Source: Clostridiales bacterium (lineage in GTDB: Bacteria; Bacillota; Clostridia; Christensenellales; Pumilibacteraceae). Taken from it: a stretch of 64,000 nt of DNA. The notes under the pieces were generated by a model. That model ran no database searches. It was not told where the DNA came from and worked only from the letters and a program-made list of their open reading frames with translations. Positions 25,475-35,422 of the stretch are shown here, piece by piece; within the stretch, counting starts at the first letter, position 1, and each line of letters opens with the position of its first letter. Position numbers and translations under genes: made by a program. The DNA lies in NCBI GenBank assembly GCA_014799665.1, contig JAAVHP010000028.1, positions 8,121-72,120 of the forward strand, read 5' to 3'.

Positions 25475-26640
25475 TTATCGGTTTTATTCGCATTGGTTTC
25501 TGTTATTTGTGAAAAATACTCACTTTCGTTCTGATCGGGCGTTTTATATCCAAGAGCCGCATGCGGCCGGTAAGAATTATAATGCTCAATAAAATTTTTG
25601 ACGGCATCAACCAAATAATCAAAATATTCAAAGTGACGACTATGTATGTCATCTCTTTTCATATTAGAGAAGAACGATTCTATAACGGCATTATCATAAG
25701 GTGTCCCACATTGAGAAAAAGACTGTTCAACTTTTAAGGTTTTCAATAACGAAACATATTGATCGGAAGTATAGTTCGCGCCTTGGTCACTATGAACTGT
25801 TAAGCCTTTAGGAAAATTTCTTTTTTCATAAGCGTTTTTGAAAGTGTTGACTGTAAGAGCGCTATTATTTCTAATAGACAATTCATAGGCAAGTATTTTT
25901 CGTGAAAATAGTTCCATTACAACGTAAAGATAATATCTGTTCTTGTCAATTATAATGCAAGTTATATCGCCAACCCAAAATTAATTTGGAGCAGATTGAT
26001 TAAAATTTTGTTCAAGCTTATTCTTGCAATAGAATGACTTAGGTGCATCATCATTAGTATGCATTGGAGAATTGCGACGATTGCTTTTGAGATTAGGTGT
26101 TTTCATCAATGATGAAACTTTACCCAAAGATGTATGTACTCCAAGACTTGTGAGTTTTTGAAAAATCTTATTAGCACTGAAACGCCCGTCACTTTCGGCA
26201 TGGATACGCGTGATTTGTTCTTTTAAAAACTTGTCGTGTAGCTCATATTGTGTTACTAAAACCCTACACCTGTCATGATTATAGAATGTAGCGTGATGAA
26301 TTCCTATAACTCGGCACATCTGTTTTGTTGGAAATTGCCCATTAAGGCTATCCGCTATTTCCAATCGTTGCGTTAAGTTCGGGTTCAAATAGTTGTAAGC
26401 TTGATGCAAGATAGTGTGCTCTCGAGCAAGCTTTGCTAGTTGCTTTTGCAATGAAATTATTTGTGAGTATGAATACTTAGTATTTCTATCCGTATCTCGT
26501 CTAACTGAGAATAGCTTAATCCAGTTGTATAAGGAGGAATGAGAAATACCGAAGGTTTTACAAATTTCTTTTGTTGTTACACCATTTGTATAAGCATTTA
26601 TTGCTTGTGAGCGTGTTTCTAATGAGTACATATTATCCAC
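25471..26640 (-). pseudogene. IS3-family transposase with in-frame stop
   Basis: A continuous leftward frame of 389 codons interrupted by one TAA at 25981-25983. Upstream of the stop are an N-terminal helix-turn-helix (TKEICKTFGISHSSLYNWIK) and a second HTH-like region; downstream is the DDE integrase core (WVGDITCI...HSDQGANYTS...NAVIESFFSNMK), with all three acidic residues. In homologues the sequence around the stop reads APNxxWVGDIT without interruption, so a CAA-to-TAA change is the simplest explanation. Having both parts in one frame, rather than OrfA/OrfB with programmed frameshifting, is less usual for IS3. The C-terminal half could restart at an internal ATG but would lack DNA binding. 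Confidence 0.85.
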
Positions 26641-26643
26641 TAT

Positions 26644-27532
26644 TTACAGCTTATTTCTGTAGTTGAATTTATTAAGAACTTGCTTTTTTCGTTGAGTTGT
26701 AACTTCGGTATAGATTTGTGTTGTTGCCACGCTTGCGTGCCCGAGTATCTCTTGAATTGAACGGAGATCAGCGCCATTAGCAAGTAGATTAGTGGCAAAC
26801 TTATGTCTAAGATAGTGTGGGGTAGAGTGAAATGTAATTTTAGCTCTTTTCAAGTATTTTTTGTATATGTACTCTATACCATGTATGCTTACTGGGTTGC
26901 CATAACGGTTAACAAATAGATTTGTGCCGTTGTCTATTTTTCGTTCTTTGACAAGACAAATTACGCTATTCCACGTAATAGGAGAGGATATATAAAAAAG
27001 ACGCTGTTTGCGCCCTTTGCAGAGTACTAGAAGCGCGCGTTCAGAAATTATGATGTCTGACAATTGGATTGCGGCAGCTTCACCTATGCGTATACCGGTG
27101 CTTATGAGCAAATCGATTAGAGCCGCATCGCGTACATACTCGAACTTAGCAAACGTTGTTAGTCTATCGTAATTAACAGCATCAAAGTAATTAAGTATTT
27201 TGGAAATGTCTTTGACGGCAAGAGTTTTGGGTAATTTGCGTTCTTGTTTGAATCGAAACTTGAGCTTTGCAGAGGGTGATCGGTCGATGACTTCGGTATC
27301 TATTAGATATGAATAGAATAATTTGAGCGTGATTATTTTGCGCTGAACAGAAGTATCTTTAAGTTTTAGCTTAGATGTTAGATGGGAGACAAAAGAACAA
27401 ATATCGGGGGTGAAGAATATCTTGCTCATAAGCAAAGAACTGTCGTAGATCGCTGCGATACGCAGATAAAGTTTTATCCGATAAGTTTTTTGTGGCTTGC
27501 AGGTAGTTGATAAATTTAGACAAATAGTCCAT
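26644..27532 (-). pseudogene. XerC-like tyrosine recombinase, frameshifted
   Basis: The N-terminal core-binding part starts at ATG 27532 (GGAGG 4 nt upstream; MDYLSKFINYLQATKN) and runs to about 27430, where the frame changes. The remainder continues in another frame with SKIFFTPDICSFVSHLTSK and the catalytic domain: GIRIGEAAAIQ (Arg), a lysine-bearing beta-hairpin (CKGRKQR), HYLRHKFATN (His-x2-Arg), LGHASVATTQIY (His and the nucleophile Tyr). All catalytic residues survive, so a single indel separates the two domains. It ends 3 bp before the transposase start, which suggests a shared transcript. Confidence 0.85.
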
Positions 27533-28001
27533 AATTCCTCCGAAAAGTTGTTTTCTATTGCACATTATACCATAATGGACAAGTTACCTTCCTAATTTAA
27601 ATGAAAAAGCAAAAGTGAGATTAATTCATGTATGTAAATGAAGTGACGCCTTATCACAAAATATTCCAGAGACAAACATAACGTAAATTACAAAAATTAA
27701 AATATTGTGTGAGATGGAAAAAAATTCGACATTTTTCGTGTAGATATAAATAAAGCCATATACTTAATTATTGTTTTGTAATGGTTTTGTGTATCCGTAA
27801 TGAACCCATCTTTTGATTTGCTGCATTACCATCATTCTAATATGTGTCTGCTAGATGAGGATTTAAATTGGAAAGACGAGTTTCTTATGTTTCTAATATG
27901 ATAACTTCTGTACATAAGTGTTTACACTAAGCAAGGTAAATTTGCTCACGAATACAAGACATATTCTTAGAGGCGCAATGCATCAATCGAAGTAAAAAAG
28001 G

Positions 28002-28028
28002 TCTTACAATAACTTGCAATTATTTTAA
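28002..28028 (+). promoter_or_regulatory. 27-bp motif upstream of the GT operon
   Basis: This 27-bp sequence begins TCTTACAATAACTTGC and ends TTATTTTAA. An exact reverse-complement copy lies at 35423-35449. It ends 20 nt before the GT2 start codon, directly upstream of the ribosome site AGGAGG. It contains the imperfect dyad AATAACTTGCAATTATT and a possible -10 (TATTTT). It could be a shared operator/promoter or the end of a mobile module. The spacer from 27533 to here is AT-rich and otherwise featureless. Confidence 0.75.
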
Positions 28029-28048
28029 GAAAATGTAGGAGGAGTTGT

Positions 28049-28969
28049 ATGGAAAATCCTAAAGTTAGCGTTGTAATGGCTAGCAGGAACAATATAAAGT
28101 ATCTTTTTCGGGCAGTTGAAAGTATACTTTCTCAAAATTTTTCTGATTTTGAGTTCATAATACTTGACGATTTTTCTGACGAGAATTGCGTGGATGAAGT
28201 AAAGAGATATGCAGACAATCGTATAAAATTAATTGAATTTAAAAATCGTAACGGAATTGCGCCTTTACTTAATTACGGGATATCAATCTCAAAAGGAAAT
28301 TATATAGCTATCATGGATAATGACGATATCAGTCTGCGTGATAGACTTAAATATCAAGTTGATTTTATGGAGAGCAACAAAGATATAGATATTTGTGGCA
28401 CACGTTATTATAGAATTAACGAAGATGATAGCTTAATAAATTTACATAACGGCAAGTATACTGATGACGAAATAAAAACTGCCCTACTGCTTGGCGAGAC
28501 TAGCATCCATCATCCGACAGCCATGATAAGAAAAAGTTCATTGATGAAATCTGGAATGCGTTATGAGCGTGAATTTAATATGGCGGAAGATTTTCGCCTT
28601 TGGTGCAAATGCAGTATCACAATGAAATTTGCTAATTTACCCATTCCGCTTTATAAGTATCGTGTACACCCCAGATCAACAAGTGTAGAGTATTTCAAAA
28701 CGCAAAGGTTAATCGCAAGACAAATCCTAAAACAACACATGGAAAATTTAAAAATACCTTTTTCACCAAATGAGTTAAATTGTCATTATCAGTATTCACT
28801 TTCTTTAATTGAAGATTTAAAAAATATTTCATCAGAAGAGATGCTCTCATGGCATAAAAAACTTAAAGAATATATCTTTCTAAATAAATTATTCGATTAC
28901 GATGTATTTGAATGCATTGCGAATGAAAAATTGGAAAAAGCATTGAATAAATTGGAGAAGTACCAATGA
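28049..28969 (+). CDS. GT2 family glycosyltransferase
   Basis: A 306-residue cytosolic enzyme with a GT-A fold: N-terminal VSVVMASRNNIKYLFRAVES, the acidic nucleotide-sugar site FIILDDFSD, and the metal-binding IAIMDNDDIS (DxD region near residue 90), then the acceptor region EDFRLWCK. It has no membrane span, unlike processive GT2 synthases. AGGAGG precedes the ATG. Its stop overlaps the next glycosyltransferase start by 4 nt, so they are translated together. It probably adds sugars to a surface glycan or a protein; donor and acceptor are unknown. Confidence 0.92.
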   Translation: MENPKVSVVMASRNNIKYLFRAVESILSQNFSDFEFIILDDFSDENCVDEVKRYADNRIKLIEFKNRNGIAPLLNYGISISKGNYIAIMDNDDISLRDRLKYQVDFMESNKDIDICGTRYYRINEDDSLINLHNGKYTDDEIKTALLLGETSIHHPTAMIRKSSLMKSGMRYEREFNMAEDFRLWCKCSITMKFANLPIPLYKYRVHPRSTSVEYFKTQRLIARQILKQHMENLKIPFSPNELNCHYQYSLSLIEDLKNISSEEMLSWHKKLKEYIFLNKLFDYDVFECIANEKLEKALNKLEKYQ

Positions 28970-30102
28970 AACGAAGTCAATTTTGCTTAATTGTTCCTGT
29001 TCTACAAACGGAAAAAATTTTAAGATTGTTTATCGATTCACTTTTTAAGTCTTTACAATATACGTCAACTATTATTTTTGTAGATGACGGTTCGTCTCAA
29101 GCGTCAAAAAACATACTTTTGGATAGTAAAAATATAAAAAACGAATTTGTTGTCAGAATTGAGATTATCGAAAACGAAAAGCCCATGGGATGCGCAAAAA
29201 GTATAAATAAAGCATTGAAATTTTTACCAGATTGCGATATTGTTACGTTTTTAGATTCAGACTTAATACTTACTGAAGATTGGCAAAAGCATGTATTGGA
29301 GTCATTCGAAAATCAAAATATTGGTATAGTCGGTGGAATGTTGCTCTATCCACAAACAAACGGAATACAGTGCTGTGGAATAACGTTTAACAATTCAGTG
29401 GGAAGACATCTTTTTCTGAATAACAAACCCGAACTTATAGGGTTAAATGAAAATTTTGAGATTCAAGCTACAGTGTTTGCTTTCTGCAATATTACATATC
29501 CCGCCGTAAAAAAGGTGGGAAACTTAGACGAACGTTTTTTTAATGGCTATGAAGATTGGGATTACCAATTCAGAATAAGAAAGCATGGATGGATGGCGGT
29601 AACAAATCCACAGATTAAGCTTTATCATTGGGAAACAAGCTGCGGACCACACAGAACTTTTAACAGAAAAAGTAATCTTGGATTGTTTTGGAGCAAGCAT
29701 TCGACATATGTGCAAAACGATATTTCAAAATATATTGACGACAGCATTGTTTACTTACGCGATAAATATATTGTTATTGATTTATGTGAAGGACGTGCCG
29801 AAATAGAGGCAATAAAACAAACATTGCTTGATGCGAATTTAATTGCGGAGTATCTTGACTTTTCTTATATTGTTTCCAAGGAGTCTATTTGGTTGTCACA
29901 AGTATTTAACAGCACCTTCTTTCTTAACAATAGGCCGATTATTTATTTGGTTGACAATTTTTTGAAACTTTTAGATAATCAATATTGGTGGAGCTTACGT
30001 TCACATATTTGCGATAAAGACGTAATAGTGGACTTATATGGTAATGTTTTGCCGTTTAAAGTATTAAGCCAATGCTTTTGGCCGGGAAGTAAAATCAGGT
30101 GA
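28966..30102 (+). CDS. GT2 glycosyltransferase with C-terminal extension
   Basis: A 378-residue protein. Residues 1-230 form a GT2 domain (CLIVPVLQTEKILRLFIDSL, IIFVDDGSS, TFLDSDLIL as DxD, FNGYEDWDYQFRIRKHGW as the acceptor/base region). The last 140 residues (from about ISKYIDD) form an extra domain I do not recognise, including the segment RAEIEAIKQTLLDANLIAEY. Its ATG overlaps the preceding stop codon. An aminotransferase follows 4 bp later. The three genes form one operon. Confidence 0.9.
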   Translation: MKRSQFCLIVPVLQTEKILRLFIDSLFKSLQYTSTIIFVDDGSSQASKNILLDSKNIKNEFVVRIEIIENEKPMGCAKSINKALKFLPDCDIVTFLDSDLILTEDWQKHVLESFENQNIGIVGGMLLYPQTNGIQCCGITFNNSVGRHLFLNNKPELIGLNENFEIQATVFAFCNITYPAVKKVGNLDERFFNGYEDWDYQFRIRKHGWMAVTNPQIKLYHWETSCGPHRTFNRKSNLGLFWSKHSTYVQNDISKYIDDSIVYLRDKYIVIDLCEGRAEIEAIKQTLLDANLIAEYLDFSYIVSKESIWLSQVFNSTFFLNNRPIIYLVDNFLKLLDNQYWWSLRSHICDKDVIVDLYGNVLPFKVLSQCFWPGSKIR

Positions 30103-30106
30103 GCGA

Positions 30107-31333
30107 ATGAACAAGTTTATAAAAAACAAATTAATATTCGAAAAATATAAAAACATTATTCCAGCAGCGTGCTCTACTTTGGCAAAAAGTCCCAATAGAC
30201 TTTTTGCCGATTACAGCCCGTTTGTAATTCGTTCGGCTAATGGAGCATTTTTTATTGATGCTGACAACAATAAATGGATTGATTGTGAAATGGCGATGGG
30301 TTCTGTTGTATGGGGACATGCCAGAAAAGAAATAAATTCCGAGATAATAACCCAATTAAATAAAGGTTGTCATTTTTCTTTGCCGAGCATTAGAGAATAT
30401 GAATTAGCGGATATTTTACTTAATCGATATCCAATGTATTCGTCTATAAAATTTTTCAAAAACGGTGCGGATAGCGTTTATGCCGCCGTAAAAGCGGCGA
30501 GATATTTAACTGGAAAAAGTGCCACATTATCTTTGGAATATCATGGTTGGTTAGACTGGTCGATTTGCGGTAGCTATAATGTAAAGCCACAAGATGTTGG
30601 GATACCTATGAGTTCAACGATAGATTATATTTATTGTTCAAAAGAGCAACTGCTTAATACCGTTAATGACAATAGAGATAGGCTATGCGCTGTAGTTTTG
30701 TGCCCCGCAAATTATTCGCCAGATTTATTGATGCAAGTAAAAAATTTTTGCAATAATTCAAATATACTTCTTATCTTTGATGAAGTAACTTCGGGAATAA
30801 GATTTGGATATGGTGGAGCGACTGTCGCTTACGATATTTATCCGGATTTTCTTTGCTTATCCAAAGGGCTTACAAATGGGCTACCGTTAGCGGTCGTACT
30901 TGGGAAAAAATACAATATGCTTATTATGGAAAAATTAAAGATTTCCAGTGCTCATGCAGGTGAAAATATATCGCTCGCGGCCGCAATAGCCTGTGAAAAA
31001 CTTCTAGAAAAGAACAAAACATGTTGGCCGTCATGGAAAAATCAAACGAATAAAATCATCAGCGACATAAATGAAATTATTACAAAATTTCACGCAAAAC
31101 TGTTTCTATCCGGAAATGCAGGCTGGTTCAGCATACGAAGTGATAGCAATGATTTTTGGTCAGATCCATTTAGAGAATATTTTGTTAAGTATTTGGCTAC
31201 AAAAAATATTTACACTAAAGGATATATTTTGTTTAGCGATGCGCACACACAAAATGAAATTAATTATGTAGGCGAAAATATTTGCAAATGTTTAACAGAT
31301 TATTGTAACGGTATTGAGCTTAATTCATTATAA
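30107..31333 (+). CDS. class III PLP aminotransferase, GSA-aminomutase-like
   Basis: A 408-residue enzyme resembling glutamate-1-semialdehyde aminomutase and related class III aminotransferases. Visible are the N-terminal G-rich loop (DCEMAMGSVVWGH), the PLP-phosphate region FFKNGADSVYAAVKAAR, the PLP-ring aspartate in LLIFDEVTSG, and the PLP lysine in CLSKGLTNGLPLA. It lies third in a glycosyltransferase operon rather than among haem genes, so it more likely makes an amino sugar or amino-alcohol building block than 5-aminolevulinate. Its 3' end overlaps the convergent STAND gene by 14 bp, so there is no room for a terminator. Confidence 0.88.
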   Translation: MNKFIKNKLIFEKYKNIIPAACSTLAKSPNRLFADYSPFVIRSANGAFFIDADNNKWIDCEMAMGSVVWGHARKEINSEIITQLNKGCHFSLPSIREYELADILLNRYPMYSSIKFFKNGADSVYAAVKAARYLTGKSATLSLEYHGWLDWSICGSYNVKPQDVGIPMSSTIDYIYCSKEQLLNTVNDNRDRLCAVVLCPANYSPDLLMQVKNFCNNSNILLIFDEVTSGIRFGYGGATVAYDIYPDFLCLSKGLTNGLPLAVVLGKKYNMLIMEKLKISSAHAGENISLAAAIACEKLLEKNKTCWPSWKNQTNKIISDINEIITKFHAKLFLSGNAGWFSIRSDSNDFWSDPFREYFVKYLATKNIYTKGYILFSDAHTQNEINYVGENICKCLTDYCNGIELNSL

Positions 31334-34300
31334 AAAAAGTTATACCGTTTACATTTGCGGCAAGCATACTCGGAATATTATCATGTCTTTTGTCGTTAAT
31401 GGATATTTGGGGTAATTCTTGGTGTAATATGTTAGCTAAAATATCAGTAGCCGGCGCCACCATTCTTTTAAAACTTAACGAGGTTTTTTTATTTAATTCA
31501 ATAGCTGTCGAAAATAAATCGACGGCTTTCCTAGCATAATGAATACAATTATTATCTCTTTTGAAATGTAGAAATTGAGCCATATTCACATATGCTTTCC
31601 ATTCAAGATTGGGCATGTTGCTAAATGTGGATTTATTTAGAGCTACCATTAGATCATTTAAACAATCATCATAGTTCTGCATATAGAAATGACACAAAGC
31701 TCTAATAGTTCTACATAAATATTCCTCATAAACTTTCGGGCGAAGGCGATAAAAATCAATTAATTGGTTTATCTTAATGATTATCGGAGTAACATCATTA
31801 TTGTTTTTAATAGCATATAAAACCTCTCCAATTAATAATTGAGTTTCAATTAAAGTCTTTTCATGTTCAAGATACGGAATAGGATTATTATCAAAGCTTA
31901 ATAAAATCTCCTTCATTTGGGCGGCTGGTTTGTCGTAATCCCAATGGAATTCAAGTGTCGACATTTCATAAGCAATATGGGCAGAAGAATACAAATCTCC
32001 ACGGTGCGTTGCCGACAGTAAACAGTCTTTTTGTATTTTATATGCCAGACTAAAATCACCGGAAAACCAATAACAAACCGCAAGTCTAGCCTGTAGTTTT
32101 TCTTTTAAAAGGCTAATTCTATTATAGTGTAACTCATATTTCTTATCGTTAAGGCATCGGTCTGCTAATTTTATCCCTAACTCAGCTTTTTCTATTGAAT
32201 CGTCAAATAACAACCTATCAGCTTGAATATTAGCATATTCTTGATAGCTTTTCAGATAACATAAAATGTTTTCTATACAATCTTCTTTAATGTTAAAAAC
32301 TTTGTTTAGATATGACAATCCATCATTCCAATTCCCATTCCGCAAAATGAGTTCACATATCTCAAAATAAACTTCATATTTTAGTAGCTTTACAACACTC
32401 ACGTTATCTTGAATTTGATCGATTATTTTATATGCCGCTAATCGAATATCGTCGGCTTGCGTCTCTTGTAATAAATTGAAAGCATCATTATAAATATTTT
32501 CATAATCCTTAATTGAGTATAATCTCTTCAATTCAATTATATTCAATTTATCATCATCATTAAGGCCGGGCATTGACGTATAAAAGCTAAAGCATTCATC
32601 GATAAGCGAATCGTTCTTGATATGGTACTCATTAAATGCATTTAAATAATGTTCATGTCTAAATTTAATAGTGTTTACGGAATTATTAATATCCTCAATG
32701 AATCCGCTTTGCTTAATTAAAAATTTATTGCTTTCAGTTAAATTCAATTTATCAATTATCCAATCATTCATTTGCGGTTTTATCTTATCATTCCATTTTG
32801 CCGCAATTACAAGTAATTCCACATATATTTTAAATTTTTTCTCATAATAATCTATTCTATTCTTTATAGTGGTAATTATATCACCTGAAAATAGTTCTTT
32901 ATTAAAAGCTTTAAGAATAATCAGCTTATGATTATTATCAAATCCTAAAATCTTATTTTCTAACATAAGATTAATATTTTGTACAATGTGCATGGGAACA
33001 CTATTCGAAGACTGAATTGTTTCATTTATAAAATCTTCAATCTTGTTGTTTAATGTTGAAGAAAATTGTGATTTAACAAATTCCTCACACATCTGTTTAT
33101 TCCAAAACGGCAAATTTATGATATTCAAAAAGCCATTTTCTAGGAAATTTAACCAGTTATCAGGCGAATAGCTTAAATCGTTTTTTCTTAAAGTTTCACC
33201 GTCTCTACCCTCGAAAATAATAACCAAACGGTTTTCCAATAAATTTTGATGACGATCCAATATCCCCAGCGTTTCGTCAAGGATGCCAAAAAACTCCTGT
33301 TCTCCCCAATGCAAATCGCTTAGCCAAATTAAAAGCCTATTGTCGGCGGATATGGTCATAATTAATGTTGCAAGACATTCGGCAATCATTTTTTGGGATA
33401 CTTGCTTTTTCCCCGAAAAATAATCTAACAAATGATTGTGCCATTCTTGTTCGAAATTCGTACGCAAAATATCTTTTAGAGTATTTATGGCCTGCTCAGC
33501 TCTGAAAATCGAAGACGAATCGGGAAAAATCAATTTATTGAATAGCCTGGTAATAACTTCACGTTCATGGATTTTATCTTTCGGATGCTGGACTGCAACG
33601 CAAGAAAAGCCATTTCCCGACGCGGCGTAAACTAGCTCGTTGATTATTGTGGATTTCCCCAGTCCGCCACATCCGACAATTGCGCAACACATAAAATTAT
33701 TATCAATAGTTTTATTATTTTTAATAAAATTACTTAGTGCATTATATTCTTGAATATGCGTCGGCTCTATTAATTTATTAGGTAAAAATCCATTTAAAAA
33801 ATGCACTTTTTGAAGCGCAACGGAAGCCATTACTTTGTCATTTTCATAGCATAGATCTATATTGCCTAAACCGTGCCGTCCTACTTGTGTGCCTCTAAAA
33901 ACAAAGCTGAACTCTTTTTCTTGACCATACAATAATTCTGTAGATTTTTTTAAATGAACTCCCTTTGATCTCGTATCTGCCGCATTAAGCGGATACATGA
34001 TTTGAATTGTGTTATTGGTATTAGGCCGCCACTTCAAATATAACCGAGAATCTAAGAACGGAAAATTATTAGCGACTGAAATCTTAATGCAAAAAGTCTC
34101 GCCAACTAAAAAAGTTTCCTCATCCATACTACTTACGTTAATATTAATATCCAGCCAATCATCACGCTGGTTGTTTATAAACGCTTCAAAATCTTCTAGC
34201 TCTGAATTAGTTATTGCATTTTTTAATATCTCTTTAAAATATGAAAAATTTAATTTCCAACTCTTTATTAATGTATTGCCGTTTAGAAGAGTAATATTAG

Positions 34301-34820
34301 CATAATCTTTTAATTCTGCAATATCACGACTATGTGAATTTTGTTCAATATCGTTATTTAATTTATTTATGTAGTTATCGTTATTTGTAGCAAGGATGAA
34401 CAAAAACTGTCTTAATGTGCAATTATTGTCATCGCGCATACGCAACCAGGCACTTTTAAGTTTAAATAAATCTACCTTTACTTGCCCAATGCCATATCCG
34501 TTCCCTTCGGTATGCTTAACTTGCCCAAGAGATATTTCTTTAATAAAATTATTTGAAAAAGGAGTTTTGATAATTTTTTTAGAAGTACCGTATAAGTCAA
34601 CTCCACCATCTTTTGATGCTCGTGTTATTTCCCATAAAATATTATTATCATATAAATTTAATGTCTCGGCGACTAACAATTCAAATATTTGAACCTTCGG
34701 CGACTTTTGGGCGCTTTTGCTGGACTTATCATCTTCAAGTATAGTTGTAATTGTTTTCCCCAATTTTTGTACAGGGACGTCCCTTGATAATATTTTCCAA
34801 ATATCGTTCGGCTTATTCAT
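31320..34820 (-). CDS. STAND NTPase with Mrr-like nuclease and TPR-like repeats (Avs-like)
   Basis: 1166 residues. Residues 40-130 carry a restriction-nuclease core of the Mrr type: FELLVAETL, DGGVDLYG (D75) and GQVK (Q100-x-K102, the QxK form of the motif). Residues 225-340 look like a beta-sandwich. An NTPase domain follows, with Walker A IVGCGGLGKST (381-391) and Walker B LLIWLSDLHW (496-505), as in STAND proteins. From about 700 to the end there are helical repeats of TPR type. This order (nuclease, STAND, repeats) is that of Avs-type antiviral sensors, which assemble after binding a phage protein and cleave DNA. It starts 1 nt after the HAD gene stop, so they are coupled. Avs membership is inferred. 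Confidence 0.8.
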   Translation of the reverse strand: MNKPNDIWKILSRDVPVQKLGKTITTILEDDKSSKSAQKSPKVQIFELLVAETLNLYDNNILWEITRASKDGGVDLYGTSKKIIKTPFSNNFIKEISLGQVKHTEGNGYGIGQVKVDLFKLKSAWLRMRDDNNCTLRQFLFILATNNDNYINKLNNDIEQNSHSRDIAELKDYANITLLNGNTLIKSWKLNFSYFKEILKNAITNSELEDFEAFINNQRDDWLDININVSSMDEETFLVGETFCIKISVANNFPFLDSRLYLKWRPNTNNTIQIMYPLNAADTRSKGVHLKKSTELLYGQEKEFSFVFRGTQVGRHGLGNIDLCYENDKVMASVALQKVHFLNGFLPNKLIEPTHIQEYNALSNFIKNNKTIDNNFMCCAIVGCGGLGKSTIINELVYAASGNGFSCVAVQHPKDKIHEREVITRLFNKLIFPDSSSIFRAEQAINTLKDILRTNFEQEWHNHLLDYFSGKKQVSQKMIAECLATLIMTISADNRLLIWLSDLHWGEQEFFGILDETLGILDRHQNLLENRLVIIFEGRDGETLRKNDLSYSPDNWLNFLENGFLNIINLPFWNKQMCEEFVKSQFSSTLNNKIEDFINETIQSSNSVPMHIVQNINLMLENKILGFDNNHKLIILKAFNKELFSGDIITTIKNRIDYYEKKFKIYVELLVIAAKWNDKIKPQMNDWIIDKLNLTESNKFLIKQSGFIEDINNSVNTIKFRHEHYLNAFNEYHIKNDSLIDECFSFYTSMPGLNDDDKLNIIELKRLYSIKDYENIYNDAFNLLQETQADDIRLAAYKIIDQIQDNVSVVKLLKYEVYFEICELILRNGNWNDGLSYLNKVFNIKEDCIENILCYLKSYQEYANIQADRLLFDDSIEKAELGIKLADRCLNDKKYELHYNRISLLKEKLQARLAVCYWFSGDFSLAYKIQKDCLLSATHRGDLYSSAHIAYEMSTLEFHWDYDKPAAQMKEILLSFDNNPIPYLEHEKTLIETQLLIGEVLYAIKNNNDVTPIIIKINQLIDFYRLRPKVYEEYLCRTIRALCHFYMQNYDDCLNDLMVALNKSTFSNMPNLEWKAYVNMAQFLHFKRDNNCIHYARKAVDLFSTAIELNKKTSLSFKRMVAPATDILANILHQELPQISINDKRHDNIPSMLAANVNGITFFIMN

Positions 34821-34821
34821 G

Positions 34822-35406
34822 TTATTTGTGTTCCTCTATTATATTGACTATATCTTGCCAGTCTTTTGCTCGCAGCATAGTTAAATATTTAGAATATCTA
34901 TTATATGATGTATCGTAGCATATGCAGCGATTAAAATTAAGCTCAAAAAATTGATCGAGAAAATAGGGTAAATCTTCTATGTAATAATCTATATTATGTT
35001 CATGAACAAACTCCGCTTTTTGCGTCACAGACATATATAACCGATCATATTTTATTTGACACATTTTCAACCAGTTCTCGGTTATTTCGCCCATTGATTG
35101 GCTTAAATTAAAACCATTAATATCGGTTTCCTCGCGGCCTGTTATAATCCAAATCTCATGTCCAGTGTTATGCAACTTATCAATTTTATCTACAACATCG
35201 CCGCGTAAAAAATCAGAAGTATTATAATACTCTTTAAAGAAACGTCTGCGAAACTCTATTTCGGTTTCTTTTGAAACGTTAAATATATGACGTATTTCGT
35301 ATGTATTTAAATTGATATTATTAGATTGAAAAAATTTGGTGCCATATTTTAACTTAAAGCTCATAGTGTCCGTTAAAACACCGTCTATATCTATGCCAAT
35401 CCTCAT
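34822..35406 (-). CDS. HAD-superfamily phosphatase (5'-nucleotidase-like)
   Basis: A 194-residue protein with HAD motif I IGIDIDGVLTD (both aspartates), motif II IWIITGRE and a late acidic motif YYIEDLPYFLDQ. The overall pattern resembles deoxyribonucleotidase/YqfW-type HAD enzymes acting on nucleotides, or polynucleotide 3'-phosphatase-like relatives. The ATG at 35406 is preferred because AGGAG lies 5 nt before it; a GTG two codons upstream overlaps that site. It is the first gene of a two-gene operon with the STAND nuclease and is preceded by the same 27-bp motif found before the glycosyltransferase operon. Confidence 0.8.
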   Translation of the reverse strand: MRIGIDIDGVLTDTMSFKLKYGTKFFQSNNINLNTYEIRHIFNVSKETEIEFRRRFFKEYYNTSDFLRGDVVDKIDKLHNTGHEIWIITGREETDINGFNLSQSMGEITENWLKMCQIKYDRLYMSVTQKAEFVHEHNIDYYIEDLPYFLDQFFELNFNRCICYDTSYNRYSKYLTMLRAKDWQDIVNIIEEHK

Positions 35407-35422
35407 TTGCACTCCTATAACA

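Larger units (their letters stand above)
25411..27600 (-). mobile_element. recombinase plus IS3-type transposase unit (ends unresolved)
   Basis: Two leftward genes separated by 3 bp, a XerC-like tyrosine recombinase followed by a single-frame IS3-type transposase, both inactivated. I could not identify convincing terminal inverted repeats or a target duplication, so the limits given are approximate. A TATAAT-like box (27571-27576 on the leftward strand) precedes the recombinase. Confidence 0.55.

Noticed and set aside
25981..25983. Programmed readthrough of the transposase ochre codon
   Set aside because: No supporting context such as a downstream stimulatory structure was seen, and the linked recombinase is also broken, so decay is simpler.
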